64,000 nucleotides of DNA from Bifidobacterium scaligerum. GTDB lineage: Bacteria > Actinomycetota > Actinomycetes > Actinomycetales > Bifidobacteriaceae. Shown piece after piece: positions 50,167 to 59,606 of this stretch. The stretch covers positions 1-64,000 of the forward strand of contig NZ_PGLQ01000009.1 in assembly GCF_002802865.1 (NCBI RefSeq), in the 5' to 3' direction. Under the pieces are notes generated by a model. It was not told the DNA's origin. It made no database searches and saw nothing but the letters and a program-made list of their open reading frames with translations. Position numbers and translations under genes: made by a program. Numbering within the stretch: position 1 is the stretch's first letter; every line of letters starts with the position of its first letter.

Positions 50167-50250
50167 CTGCAAACGTTAGCGAAACGTCGGATTAACGACT
50201 GCTTTAATCATGATATTCTTGCGATAGTTACCCGTTGCGAACGTATGCTA
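50167..50250. promoter_or_regulatory. Two LacI/MalR-type operators between malR and the amylase gene
   Basis: CTGCAAACGTTAGCGA (50167-50182) and TTGCGAACGTATGCTA (50235-50250) both fit TTGCnnACGTnnGCAA with one or two changes in the outer bases. They are 68 bp apart in the 220-bp divergent gap, so one repressor could loop the DNA or control each gene separately. Confidence 0.7.
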
Positions 50251-50291
50251 TTGGTGACGGGGGTACTCGATGGTGAGTAGGGGGTGCGGTG

Positions 50292-52250
50292 ATGCGACGA
50301 TTTGACGGAGCGCTGCGGGTCGGCGGAACGCGTCGGGCCGATGAGACGTGGCGTGGGAAGTTGCGCGGAGCGTTGCGTAGGTTTGCGGCGGCGATTGCGG
50401 CGGGCGTTCTGGCGTTTGGTTCGGCTGGTGCGTCGGGTTTAGGTGCGATTGGCGCGGGCGCAACATTGCTGGGTGCAACGGTCCCGCTTGCCTCTGCCGC
50501 CGAATCCGAGCCCGGCAGCGACGTGATCGTCATCGCCTTCCAGACCAACTGGAATTCCGTGGCGCGCGAATGCACCGAAACGTACGGTCCGGAAGGCGTG
50601 GGGTACGTGCAGGTCTCCCCGCCGCAAGAGACCATCGCGGGCCGGCAATGGTGGACCTCCTATCAGCCGGTCAGCTATCGGCTCGATTCCAAACTCGGCA
50701 CCGAAGCCGAGTTCAAAGCCATGATCAAGCAGTGCAAGGCGGCCGGCGTGGGCGTCATAGCGGACGCGGTCATCAATCACATGGCCGGCGCGGATCGTTC
50801 CGGCTCCGGCGTGGCCGGCAGCCGGTTCGACGGCGAGGGCAACTTCCCCGAAGTACCGTACACTGCCGCCAATTTCCACAGCTGCACCGACAACGTCAGC
50901 AATTATCGCAACGCGAGCAACGTACAGAACTGCCGTCTTTCCGGATTGCAGGACCTCGACACCAGTCAGGAGTATGTGCAGAACAAGCTCGCCGACTATA
51001 TGGCCACGTTGCTGGACATGGGCGTGGCCGGCTTCCGCGTGGACGCCGTCAAACACATCGCCGCCGCGGATGTTGCGGCCATCAAAGCCAAACTAGCGGC
51101 CAAGTCCGGGCGCGCGGCAGACGACATCTTCTTCGAGCAGGAGGTGATCGGCAACTCTGCGGAAGCCAAGGAAATCCAACCCGCGCAATATCTCGCCAAC
51201 GGCAAAGTCTCCGAATTCAACGTCAACGCGCGACTCAAGCAGGCGTTCGATAACGATATCAATTCCGCCAGTTTCGGCCTTGGAGGCATCGGGGCCAGCG
51301 CAAGTTGGGTGCCGTCCGACAGGGCCGCCGTGTGGGTGACGAACTGGGACACCGAGCGTAACGGCAGCGCGCTGACCTATAAGGACGGTTCGAAATATCT
51401 GTTGGCCAACGCCTTCCTGCTGGCGTACGGGTACGGTCAGCCGCACGTGTTCTCCGGCTATTACTTCGCCAATGCCGACGGTGGCGCGCCCGGTGCCACG
51501 GATAGTGCGGTGCCGGATATGACTTGTCCGGCGGGTGATGCGGGCGAATCGGCGAATACTGAGTCGAGCGGGACGTGGCAGTGTGCGCAACGATGGACCG
51601 CCATTCGCGGCATGATCGGCTTCCACAACGCGGTTGCCGGCACCAAGGTCACGGATTGGAAGGAATACGGCGAGAACGTGGTCGGTTTCGGACGCGGCGC
51701 GATTGCGGATGATTCCGGGGATTCTGACGGTTCTGCGGCTGCCGACGACCTGGCTGTAGCGGGCAAGGCCGACGCCGGCGTGGGGTATCTGGCGATCAAC
51801 AACAGCGATGAATCGGTTACGCGAACATTCGCGACTTCGCTGCCGGCCGGCGTGTACTGCAACGTGTATGCCACAGGCGACTGTTCCGCCGCGGTCTCCG
51901 TCAGGTCGGACGGTACCTTCGAAGCCACGTTGCCTGCCGGTTCGGCGGTCGCCATCCATGTGGGTGCGGAGCGTTCGGGGAGCGCGGGGAGCGCTGGCGG
52001 TGCTTCTGGCGGTGCTTCTGATGGCCGGCGTACCGACCCGGCCGACCCGGACTGGTTCGTCTCCAGCGCGGCGGCGATGGTGGGTGCGCAACCTGCGGAT
52101 CATGCGCAGATCGTGATGGACGAGGAGATGGCCGAGGCGATCGACGAGGCCAATCATTCCGCGGGGTTGTCGGTGTTGGTGCTGGCCGGCGCGATGCTGC
52201 TGGTCGTCGCCGCCGGTCGTGTGTGCAAGTCGTTCGCAAAACTTGAGTGA
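50292..52250 (+). CDS. amyA: Secreted, membrane-anchored alpha-amylase (GH13)
   Basis: The enzyme cuts internal alpha-1,4 links of starch outside the cell. The ATG at 50292 (or the GTG just before it) gives about 652 residues. A basic N-terminus and hydrophobic stretch ending in PLASAAES form a long signal peptide. The catalytic barrel has VGYVQVSPPQE, VIADAVINHMAG, GFRVDAVKHIAAAD (nucleophile) and FEQEVIGNS (acid/base). The third conserved acid is probably in VTNWDTERNG, where NWD replaces the usual HD, as seen in some actinobacterial amylases. After a Ser/Gly/Ala-rich linker the protein ends in one hydrophobic helix and a short basic tail without LPxTG, so it is held by a C-terminal membrane anchor. 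The stop codon overlaps a HAIR box of dnaK. Confidence 0.88.
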   Translation: MRRFDGALRVGGTRRADETWRGKLRGALRRFAAAIAAGVLAFGSAGASGLGAIGAGATLLGATVPLASAAESEPGSDVIVIAFQTNWNSVARECTETYGPEGVGYVQVSPPQETIAGRQWWTSYQPVSYRLDSKLGTEAEFKAMIKQCKAAGVGVIADAVINHMAGADRSGSGVAGSRFDGEGNFPEVPYTAANFHSCTDNVSNYRNASNVQNCRLSGLQDLDTSQEYVQNKLADYMATLLDMGVAGFRVDAVKHIAAADVAAIKAKLAAKSGRAADDIFFEQEVIGNSAEAKEIQPAQYLANGKVSEFNVNARLKQAFDNDINSASFGLGGIGASASWVPSDRAAVWVTNWDTERNGSALTYKDGSKYLLANAFLLAYGYGQPHVFSGYYFANADGGAPGATDSAVPDMTCPAGDAGESANTESSGTWQCAQRWTAIRGMIGFHNAVAGTKVTDWKEYGENVVGFGRGAIADDSGDSDGSAAADDLAVAGKADAGVGYLAINNSDESVTRTFATSLPAGVYCNVYATGDCSAAVSVRSDGTFEATLPAGSAVAIHVGAERSGSAGSAGGASGGASDGRRTDPADPDWFVSSAAAMVGAQPADHAQIVMDEEMAEAIDEANHSAGLSVLVLAGAMLLVVAAGRVCKSFAKLE

Positions 52251-52262
52251 GATGTGCTCAAC
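52242..52262 (+). promoter_or_regulatory. HAIR operator 1 for HspR
   Basis: CTTGAGT-n7-GCTCAAC fits the HspR-associated inverted repeat CTTGAGT-n7-ACTCAAG with two mismatches. It overlaps the amylase stop codon and lies about 170 bp upstream of dnaK. Confidence 0.88.
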
Positions 52263-52302
52263 TTTTTGTGGGGAATTTGGGAATAGAACTTGCGTCCGGG
52301 AA

Positions 52303-52323
52303 GTTGAGTGGTGTAGGCTCAAG
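52303..52323 (+). promoter_or_regulatory. HAIR operator 2 for HspR
   Basis: GTTGAGT-n7-GCTCAAG fits the HAIR consensus with two mismatches. It is 61 bp after the first copy, six helical turns, so bound HspR dimers would lie on the same DNA face. Confidence 0.88.
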
Positions 52324-52426
52324 TTTTGGAAGGTCCGAGAACCTGCCAAGGAATCTCCAAAGGATTCCCGAGGAACTTGGGCGAAGAACGTAAGAACGAA
52401 TAACAAACAAAAAAGGAGCACACATT

Positions 52427-54319
52427 ATGGCACGTGCAGTTGGTATCGATCTGGGTACTACGAATTCCTGCATCGCAACGCTGGAAGGCGGCGAGCCCAC
52501 CGTTATCGTCAACGCTGAGGGTGCCCGCACCACGCCGTCCGTGGTGGCATTCTCCAAGTCCGGCGAGATTCTCGTCGGCGAAGTGGCCAAGCGTCAGGCC
52601 GTGACCAACGTTGACCGCACCATTTCTTCTGTCAAGCGTCACATGGGCACCGATTGGACCGTCGAGATCGACGGCAAGAAGTGGACCCCGCAGGAGATCT
52701 CCGCGCAGATCCTGATGAAGCTGAAGCGCGACGCTGAGGCTTACCTCGGCGAGCCGGTCACCGACGCCGTGATCACCTGCCCGGCATACTTCAACGATGC
52801 TCAGCGTCAGGCCACCAAGGACGCCGGCAAGATCGCAGGCCTGAACGTCCTGCGTATCATCAACGAGCCGACCGCAGCCGCTCTGGCTTACGGCCTTGAG
52901 AAGGGCAAGGAAGACGAGCGCATCCTGGTCTTCGACCTCGGCGGCGGCACCTTCGATGTCTCCCTGCTGGAGATCGGCAAGGACGACGATGGCTTCTCCA
53001 CCATTCAGGTGCAGGCCACCAACGGCGATAACCACCTGGGCGGCGACGATTGGGATCAGAAGATCATCGATTGGCTGGTCGGCGAAGTCAAGAACAAGTA
53101 CGGCGTTGACCTGAGCAAGGACAAGATCGCCCTGCAGCGTCTGAAGGAAGCTGCTGAGCAGGCGAAGAAGGAACTCTCCTCCTCCACCTCCACCAGCATT
53201 TCCATGCAGTACCTGGCCATGACCCCTGACGGCACCCCGGTCCATCTGGATGAGACCCTGACCCGTGCGCACTTCGAGGAAATGACCTCCGATCTGCTCG
53301 GCCGTTGCCGCACCCCGTTCAACAACGTGCTGCACGACGCCGGCATCTCCGTGTCCGACATCGATCACGTGGTGCTCGTCGGTGGTTCCACCCGTATGCC
53401 GGCCGTCAAGGAGCTCGTCAAGGAGCTCACCGGCGGCAAGGAAGCCAACCAGTCCGTGAACCCGGATGAGGTTGTGGCTGTCGGCGCTGCCGTGCAGTCC
53501 GGCGTCATCAAGGGCGACCGTAAGGACGTGCTGCTCATCGATGTGACCCCGCTTTCCCTCGGTATCGAGACCAAGGGCGGCATCATGACCAAGCTCATCG
53601 ACCGCAACACCGCTATTCCTACCAAGCGCTCCGAGGTCTTCTCCACCGCTGAAGACAACCAGCCGTCCGTGCTGATTCAGGTCTACCAGGGTGAGCGTGA
53701 GTTCGCTCGCGACAACAAGCCGCTGGGCACCTTCGAGCTGACCGGCATCGCTCCGGCTCCGCGTGGCGTCCCGCAGATCGAGGTCACCTTCGATATCGAC
53801 GCCAACGGCATCGTGCACGTCTCCGCCAAGGACAAGGGCACCGGTAAGGAGCAGTCCATGACCATCACCGGTGGTTCCGGCCTGCCGAAGGACGAGATCG
53901 ATCGTATGGTCAAGGAAGCTGAGGCTCACGAGGCTGAGGATAAGAAGCGTAAGGAAGACGCCGAGACCCGCAACCAGGCCGAGGCCTTCGCCTACAGCAC
54001 CGAGAAGCTCGTCAACGACAACAAGGACAAGCTCTCCGACGACATCGTCAAGGAAGTCACCGAGAAGGTCAACGCTCTGAAGGAATCCCTGAAGGGCGAG
54101 GACACCGAGAAGGTCAAGACCGCTCAGACCGAGCTGATGACCGCCGCCCAGAAGATCGGCCAGGTGCTCTACGCCCAGCAGGGCGCTGAGGGTGCCGCCG
54201 GTGCGGCTGGCGCTGCTGGTGCTGGCGCGGCTGGCGCTTCCGCTGGTTCCGCTTCTGCTGACGACGACACCGTTGAGGCCGAGGTCGTGGACGACGATGA
54301 CGACAAGGGCAACAAGTGA
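52427..54319 (+). CDS. dnaK: Chaperone DnaK (Hsp70)
   Basis: DnaK folds and protects proteins with DnaJ and GrpE, using ATP. The 630-residue length is usual for actinobacteria. The ATPase domain has [17 protein letters not shown] at the start, [16 protein letters not shown] in the middle and [17 protein letters not shown]. The substrate domain begins near residue 365 and ends in an acidic Ala/Gly-rich tail with [18 protein letters not shown] precedes the ATG. Two HAIR operators upstream and hspR downstream show HspR control. The stop overlaps the grpE start. Confidence 0.98.
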   Translation: MARAVGIDLGTTNSCIATLEGGEPTVIVNAEGARTTPSVVAFSKSGEILVGEVAKRQAVTNVDRTISSVKRHMGTDWTVEIDGKKWTPQEISAQILMKLKRDAEAYLGEPVTDAVITCPAYFNDAQRQATKDAGKIAGLNVLRIINEPTAAALAYGLEKGKEDERILVFDLGGGTFDVSLLEIGKDDDGFSTIQVQATNGDNHLGGDDWDQKIIDWLVGEVKNKYGVDLSKDKIALQRLKEAAEQAKKELSSSTSTSISMQYLAMTPDGTPVHLDETLTRAHFEEMTSDLLGRCRTPFNNVLHDAGISVSDIDHVVLVGGSTRMPAVKELVKELTGGKEANQSVNPDEVVAVGAAVQSGVIKGDRKDVLLIDVTPLSLGIETKGGIMTKLIDRNTAIPTKRSEVFSTAEDNQPSVLIQVYQGEREFARDNKPLGTFELTGIAPAPRGVPQIEVTFDIDANGIVHVSAKDKGTGKEQSMTITGGSGLPKDEIDRMVKEAEAHEAEDKKRKEDAETRNQAEAFAYSTEKLVNDNKDKLSDDIVKEVTEKVNALKESLKGEDTEKVKTAQTELMTAAQKIGQVLYAQQGAEGAAGAAGAAGAGAAGASAGSASADDDTVEAEVVDDDDDKGNK

Positions 54320-55056
54320 TGTCCGAGTTCAATAAGGACGACTATCTGAACGACCTGCCGGACGCAGACGACTTGGCCAACGCCCAGTCCTCTGCGGCCG
54401 GCACGGCCTCCTCTGCGGGCGATTCGGGTGCTGCTGGCGCCGGTGCAGCTGGTGCTGCGGCTGGCGACTCGGCTGCCGATTCGGCCAAGGCTGAGGGCGC
54501 GAAGTCCGATGCCGATGCCAACGCCAACGCTGCGAAGTCTGCGGCTGACGGCGAGAAGCCGGCTGGCGATGGCTCGGCTGATGCTGCTGATTCTTCCGAT
54601 TCTGCTTCCGACGACACCTTGACCCCGCTGGGCAAGGCAAAGAAGGAAGCCGCTGAATACCTTGAGGCTCTGCAGCGTGAGCGTGCGGAGTTCATCAACT
54701 ACCGCAACCGCGCCACCCGTGAGCAGGAGCGCTTCCGCCAGCATGGCATCATCGACGTGCTGACCGCGCTGCTGCCGGCTCTGGACGACATCGACCGCAT
54801 CCGCGAACACAGCGAGATGGACGACTCGTTCAAGGCTGTCGCCGCGAAAATCGACAAGGCCTTCGAGAAGTTCGGCGTGGAGAAGTTCGGTGAGAAGGGC
54901 GAGGAATTCGACCCCACCAAGCATGACGCGATCCTGCACAAGCCGGACGCGGACGCCGACAAGGAAACGGTCGATACCGTGGTCGAAGCCGGCTACCGCA
55001 TCGGCGACCGCGTAATCCGCGCCGCCCGAGTAGTAGTAGCCTCCCCGCAAAACTAA
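54319..55056 (+). CDS. grpE: Nucleotide exchange factor GrpE
   Basis: GrpE drives ADP release from DnaK. The ATG at 54319 overlaps the dnaK stop (TGATG). The 245-residue protein has an Ala/Ser/Asp-rich N-terminal ~100 residues, then a coiled coil (KAKKEAAEYLEALQRERAEF) and the conserved FINYRNRATREQ. A beta-wing follows with DAILHKPDADADKETVDTV. The low-complexity N-terminus is longer than in most GrpE proteins. An 87-nt perfect hairpin lies downstream before dnaJ. Confidence 0.96.
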   Translation: MSEFNKDDYLNDLPDADDLANAQSSAAGTASSAGDSGAAGAGAAGAAAGDSAADSAKAEGAKSDADANANAAKSAADGEKPAGDGSADAADSSDSASDDTLTPLGKAKKEAAEYLEALQRERAEFINYRNRATREQERFRQHGIIDVLTALLPALDDIDRIREHSEMDDSFKAVAAKIDKAFEKFGVEKFGEKGEEFDPTKHDAILHKPDADADKETVDTVVEAGYRIGDRVIRAARVVVASPQN

Positions 55057-55196
55057 TCCCTCCGCTAAAAGAGGGCCTTTCCGAAATCTGTTCGCTCGTC
55101 AGTCGCTCATTTTCAAGCGCGGCGAGTTGACGAACGTACGGATCTGTGTGCTAACTCACTTACGCTCCATCCAACGTAAGTTGACCGCTACACAGA

Positions 55197-55283
55197 GCGG
55201 GGAGTCGGGATATGCGTTGCTCGACTGTAGGCTTGGCCAAACGGCCTTGAGTGTGTCGAGCAACGCATATCCCGACTCCCCGC
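55197..55283. repeat. 29-bp perfect inverted repeat between grpE and dnaJ
   Basis: Positions 55197-55225 and 55255-55283 are exact reverse complements over 29 bases, beginning GCGGGGAGTCGGG. The 29-base loop has its own GGCC words and a CTTGAGT half HAIR box (55247-55253). Two copies of CCCGCGGTCACCGCGCT (about 55279-55295 and 55315-55331) follow. The rest of 55057-55424 shows only a small ACTTACG...CGTAAGT dyad near 55159-55181. Confidence 0.92.
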
Positions 55284-55424
55284 GGTCACCGCGCTGAAGT
55301 GACCGGCCGTCATCCCGCGGTCACCGCGCTAAAGCAACGTTTCATCATTAACGGTCGCCCCTTCATCTGTTGAGGGGTGCCGGCCAATCATACAGACTTT
55401 TACATATAACGAAAGGAGACATGA

Positions 55425-56450
55425 ATGGCTGAGAACGAATGGCTCAGCAAGGATTTCTACAAGGTCCTTGGTGTCTCCAAGGACGCTTCGGACGACGAAA
55501 TCAAAAAAGCGTACCGCAAGCTGGCGCGCAAATACCATCCGGACGTCAACAAGACCAAGGAAGCCGAGGAGAAGTTCAAGGACATCTCGGAAGCCTATGA
55601 CGTGCTGAGCAAGAAGGAGGATCGCCAGAAGTACGATGCGATCCGTCAGTTCGGCATGGGCGGCGCTCGCTTCGCCGGCGGTTCCGGTTCCGGCGGCTTC
55701 GATGCTTCCGGCTTCTCCGATATCTTCGGTTCCATGTTCGGGGCGGGCTCCGGCATGGGCGGCAATGGCTCGCGTATTCGTTTCTCCACATCCGGTGGCA
55801 ACGGCGGGCCCAACATCAACGACATCTTCTCCATGTTCGGTGGTGCAGGCGGTCAGGCCGGTGCACAGTACGGCGGCGGGTACGGCAACCCCGGCGGCTC
55901 GTACGGCTATGAGGAGGCTCCGCGTCCGGAGCGCGGCGAGGACCGCAACTCCAAGATCAGCCTGACGTTGCGTCAGGCGGTGAAGGGCGCGACCGTGTCG
56001 CTGTCGGTGGACGGCAAGAAGTTCAAGGCCCATGTGCCTGCCGGCGTCAAGGATGGCCAGAAGATCAAGCTGTCCGGCAAGGGCAAGCCGGGTGTGAACG
56101 GCGGCGCGTCCGGCGACCTGTACCTGCACGTCACCGTCAAGGACGATTCGACCTTCTCGATGCGCGGCCATGATCTGGTCATGGACCTGCCTGTTACCGT
56201 GGGCGAGGCCGTGGCCGGCGGCAAGGTCGAAGCCAAGGATATTGACGGCAATCCGGTCACTTTCAAGGTGCCGGCCGGTTCCAGCTCGGGCGCTGAAATC
56301 AAGCTGTCCGGGTTGGGCGTCAAGCATGGCAATGCGGCGGGCGATCTGATCGGCCGCGTGCAGATCATGGTTCCGGCCAAGCCGGGGCTGGCGGTTAAGC
56401 ACGTCGCCAAGGAATTCGACGCCAAGGCCGGCGACTATCTGAACCGGTAA
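55425..56450 (+). CDS. dnaJ: DnaJ-type co-chaperone without zinc fingers
   Basis: The J domain ([20 protein letters not shown], with HPD in KYHPDVNK) is followed by a Gly-rich region. Two C-terminal substrate-binding beta domains then come ([20 protein letters not shown] onward). There are no CxxCxGxG zinc motifs, so it is of the CbpA/type II class, 341 residues. It stimulates DnaK ATP hydrolysis and delivers substrates. The ATG follows GAAAGGAG. In actinobacteria this form is often the one in the dnaK operon, while a zinc-finger DnaJ lies elsewhere. Confidence 0.93.
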   Translation: MAENEWLSKDFYKVLGVSKDASDDEIKKAYRKLARKYHPDVNKTKEAEEKFKDISEAYDVLSKKEDRQKYDAIRQFGMGGARFAGGSGSGGFDASGFSDIFGSMFGAGSGMGGNGSRIRFSTSGGNGGPNINDIFSMFGGAGGQAGAQYGGGYGNPGGSYGYEEAPRPERGEDRNSKISLTLRQAVKGATVSLSVDGKKFKAHVPAGVKDGQKIKLSGKGKPGVNGGASGDLYLHVTVKDDSTFSMRGHDLVMDLPVTVGEAVAGGKVEAKDIDGNPVTFKVPAGSSSGAEIKLSGLGVKHGNAAGDLIGRVQIMVPAKPGLAVKHVAKEFDAKAGDYLNR

Positions 56451-56637
56451 CGGATCGGATTCTGACGTTTCGAGTGTTGACGGTCGGCCGTAGCCTAGCG
56501 GTTGCGGCTTGACCGTCAACTCGTTTGCCGGGTTCGTCGTTCGGCGGTTCGGGTAAGTCGGTTCGGGTGAATCGTTCGGGTGAATCGTTCGGGCGAATCG
56601 CCGATTCAAAGATTCAAAAGTTTGTACTAGGAGGCGC

Positions 56638-57303
56638 ATGATGGCCAGAGGAGCCAATCAGATGCGACAGTTGTACGCCATGTGCGCCACCGCAATCGTC
56701 TTGGGGCGTGCCGATCTGGACGGAGCCGACGAGGTCGGTTTCGACATCGAACTGCCTATTTTTACCGTCGGGCAAACGGCCGAGCTGGCCAATATGCATC
56801 CTCAGACGCTGCGTCAATACGACCGTCTGGGGCTGATCCGCCCGCAGCGCACGGATGGCGGCGCTCGCCGCTACTGTCTGCGCGATATCGCCCGCTTGGC
56901 TCGTGCTCAGCGTTTGAGTCAGGACGAGGGCATCAACCTTTCTGGCATCGCGCGCATTTTGGAGCTCGAAGAGGAGAACCGCCAATTGCGCCGCGAGGTT
57001 AAGCGCATGCAGACGGCCAGTGGGGACAGTGTCTTCGCCGCCGGTCGTGATGGCAACATCGTGGAGGTGCAGCGCTCCAATCGTGCTCGTCTGTGGCGTA
57101 ATGCGATCCGCCATGAGGTCCGAGAACTTCCCGGCCGTTTCACCGCTTCCGGTGTGACTGGCGCTGGTGCGTCGGGCATGTCGGGCGCGTCGGGCGCGGG
57201 TGCCAACGCGGGCAGCGTTGGGGGTGCCGATGGCCCCTCTCGTTCCGCCGACATCTCCCCGTATATCGACGACTCCAAATCCATGGTCCTCTGGGGCTGG
57301 TGA
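56638..57303 (+). CDS. hspR: Heat-shock repressor HspR (MerR family)
   Basis: HspR binds HAIR sites with DnaK as co-repressor and shuts off the dnaK operon when free DnaK is plentiful. The MerR helix-turn-helix is in FTVGQTAELANMHPQTLRQY with the wing DRLGLIRPQRTDGGARRY. A coiled coil follows (ILELEEENRQLRREVKRMQ). The 221 residues exceed the usual ~150; the added part is a Gly/Ala/Ser-rich stretch near the C-terminus. GGAGGCGC precedes the ATG at 56638. It is the last gene of the chaperone group, and two HAIR boxes upstream of dnaK fit its binding site. Confidence 0.94.
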   Translation: MMARGANQMRQLYAMCATAIVLGRADLDGADEVGFDIELPIFTVGQTAELANMHPQTLRQYDRLGLIRPQRTDGGARRYCLRDIARLARAQRLSQDEGINLSGIARILELEEENRQLRREVKRMQTASGDSVFAAGRDGNIVEVQRSNRARLWRNAIRHEVRELPGRFTASGVTGAGASGMSGASGAGANAGSVGGADGPSRSADISPYIDDSKSMVLWGW

Positions 57304-57438
57304 GACACAAGGCCCTCGGTGCTGGAGCTAGCGCCAAGAGTTTTGTGACTTGACATCTTCATCTGGGCCGATGGCCGTCATCCGCATCTCCATATCCTCA
57401 TATCCTGAGCGCCATCAGCTTATTTGGCCTGAGTTTTT

Positions 57439-57661
57439 CTCTCCCCCCCCCGCGAATATGTCTCTCTGACTTCGTCTCAGTGGTACATTTTCGCGAAGGG
57501 CGGCGGTGAATTTGTTGGAATTTGCTGGGGTGGATGGAAAATTTTCGTCGTTTCCTTGTTTCGCGAATATGTCTCTCTGACATCGTCTCAGCGGTACATT
57601 TTCGCGGCGAGCGGCGAAGGGCGGTGGTGAGAGGCGGTGAGAGGCGGTGAGAGGCGGTGAG
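57439..57661. repeat. Duplicated hairpin, C9 tract and 10-bp tandem repeats
   Basis: A run of nine C (57443-57451) precedes two copies of a dyad. Each starts CGCGAATATGTCTCTCTGAC, about 111 bp apart (about 57451 and 57562), and ends in GTACATTTTCGCG. The ends pair (CGCGAAnATGT with ACATTTTCGCG). At about 57622-57661 a GAGGCGGTGA unit is repeated four times. The rest of 57304-57781 shows no gene. Confidence 0.75.
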
Positions 57662-57781
57662 ATTATCGTTGTTCGCCGCATCCGACACGACCGTCAGAAC
57701 GATGGCCACCGCTGTCTCACGGAGTTGATGATATAGAAGTGGTTGAAATGGCCGTTGCCCGACTACGAATGGAGAAAAACC

Positions 57782-58453
57782 ATGCTGCTTAAGGCCGTGT
57801 TCTGGGATCTGGATGGAACGCTTATCGATTCGGAGCCGCTGTGGCACGACGGCGAAATTGAAATCGCCCATGCCAACGGCGGTGAATGGAATGAGGATCT
57901 CGGCTGGCAGTGCTCCGGTACGCCGGTGCCCAGCGTGGCGCGACATATGATCGAGCGAGGTTGCAAACTGAGCGTCGAGGAGATCGACAAGCAGCTCAAG
58001 GATTACGTGTTCAACGCCGAGGTGACGCGTCTGCCGTGGATTCCCGGTGTACAAGATGTACTGCGTTCCCTCAAGGATGCCGGCATTCCTTCGATGTTGG
58101 TCACCACTTCGCCCCGGCGCATGGCGGAGAACATCATGAAGCAGGCGGATGGTTTGCTCGCCGGCTACGTGTGCGGCGATGATCCGTTTGAACACAAGCC
58201 GAACCCCGCGCCGTACTTGGCGGCTGCCGCGAAACTCGGCATCGCGCCTGAAGACATGGCCAAGTGCGTGGTTCTGGAGGATTCCTCGGTGGGGCTTCAG
58301 GCCGGTGCCGCTTCCGGTGCCACGTTGATTGCACAGACTGGCTGGATCCGCACTGATACGTCCGGCCTCGGCCAGTTCGCGTCCATCGACTCGTATGATG
58401 GCATCGACGCCGCTGCGCTTGATGCTTTCGTGCGTCAGCGGTTAGGCAAGTGA
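57782..58453 (+). CDS. HAD-superfamily phosphatase/phosphomutase-like protein
   Basis: The 223-residue protein starts at the ATG at 57782. HAD motif I is FWDLDGTLIDSEPLW with both catalytic Asp residues, motif II is MLVTTSPRRM, motif III Lys is in EHKPNPAPYL and motif IV is VLEDSSVGLQAGAASG. A four-helix cap lies at residues ~15-90. The combination fits the beta-phosphoglucomutase-like subgroup. The substrate is unknown; in this sugar-rich region a sugar phosphate is possible. A strong terminator follows. Confidence 0.88.
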   Translation: MLLKAVFWDLDGTLIDSEPLWHDGEIEIAHANGGEWNEDLGWQCSGTPVPSVARHMIERGCKLSVEEIDKQLKDYVFNAEVTRLPWIPGVQDVLRSLKDAGIPSMLVTTSPRRMAENIMKQADGLLAGYVCGDDPFEHKPNPAPYLAAAAKLGIAPEDMAKCVVLEDSSVGLQAGAASGATLIAQTGWIRTDTSGLGQFASIDSYDGIDAAALDAFVRQRLGK

Positions 58454-58480
58454 CGGTGCTGATTGGCATTATGGAGCTGT

Positions 58481-58524
58481 GAACGTCAGGTAATCGGCTG
58501 TTTGACCGATTGCTTGACGTTTTT
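58481..58524 (+). terminator. Rho-independent terminator of the HAD gene
   Basis: AACGTCAGGTAATCGG pairs with CCGATTGCTTGACGTT (two mismatched positions inside) and is followed by TTTTTTG. The rest of 58525-58880 holds a TTGATTGACG...GTCAATC dyad (about 58638-58670) and no gene. Confidence 0.85.
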
Positions 58525-58880
58525 TGTTTGATTGTTTGTCTGATGCTTTTCGATGAACGCCGATTGGTATCGGGCAAACGGTGGGCTCTCTCTGATCTGC
58601 GCAACGATCTATTGATGCTGGTGGGCCGGAATCATTTGATTGACGTGGGCTGACTCACGCGAGTCAATCGACGTGCATGGCCACAGGCGGGCTGCGCCCA
58701 ATAATTGTGCAGATTTCTCTGACCTGTTGGTCTGCGCCGTCACTTGTATAAGCCCCGCTGGTAGGGTAGTGGGCGGTTTCCATACGTGCGCCGCGCGTAC
58801 GGCCGCCCGCCGCAGCGTTCGGCGAGAGCGGGACGAGTGGTGCATGACCGACTTCGACTCATAGGAATTCCAGGAATCAG

Positions 58881-59606
58881 ATGGGCTTTATCAACTTTAT
58901 TCTTGAACTGCTGAAGGATCCGCGCGCCGCTATCGCCGGCTGGATCGCCATGGGCGTGGCACCGACTCTCGGCTTCATTTTCCTTATCGTTTTCATCGAA
59001 ACGGGCGTGGTGTTCTTCCCGTTCCTTCCCGGCGACTCGCTGCTGTTCGCCGCCGGTGTGTTCGCCGCTCCGGATGCGGCGACCGGCAAGGCTGCACTGC
59101 CGTTGTTCTGGCTGTTGCCGGTTGTTTGGTGTGCGCCGATTATCGGTGATCAGTGCAACTACTTCATCGGTCACTTCTTTGGCCGCCGCATCATCCAGTC
59201 TGGCAAAGTGAAGGCCATGACTCCCGAGCGTATTGCCAAAACTGAAGGCATGATCGAGAAGTGGGGTCCGCTGGCAGTGTTCCTGGGCCGTTTCTTCCCG
59301 TTCATCCGTACGTTCATGCCGTTCATCTCCGGTATTTCCGGCATGCGTTGGAGCCGTTTCACGCCGTTCTCGGTGCTCGGTGGTCTCACTTGGTCCACGC
59401 TGTTCACGCTGCTGGGCTACTTCTTCGGCAACATTCCGGCTGTGCAGGACCATTTCGAACTGGTGATCGTACTGATTCTGTTGGTCTCGCTGACGCCGAC
59501 GATTGTTGGCCTGTTCAAGGCCAAGTTCGGCAAGAAGAAGCCGGCCAAGGTGACCGACTCCCAGCTGGATGCTATGGAGGATGGCATCGAGCATTTGGAG
59601 AAGTAG
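58881..59606 (+). CDS. DedA-family membrane protein
   Basis: DedA (SNARE-associated/VTT) proteins are membrane transporters or scramblases; some return undecaprenyl phosphate or other lipids across the membrane. The 241-residue protein has FLPGDSLLFAAGVFA, GDQCNYFIGHFFGRR and the hallmark FLGRFFPFIRTFMPFISGIS with the conserved Arg residues. It has about five membrane segments and a Lys/Glu-rich C-terminal tail. AGGAATCAG precedes the ATG. Exact substrate not known. Confidence 0.9.
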   Translation: MGFINFILELLKDPRAAIAGWIAMGVAPTLGFIFLIVFIETGVVFFPFLPGDSLLFAAGVFAAPDAATGKAALPLFWLLPVVWCAPIIGDQCNYFIGHFFGRRIIQSGKVKAMTPERIAKTEGMIEKWGPLAVFLGRFFPFIRTFMPFISGISGMRWSRFTPFSVLGGLTWSTLFTLLGYFFGNIPAVQDHFELVIVLILLVSLTPTIVGLFKAKFGKKKPAKVTDSQLDAMEDGIEHLEK

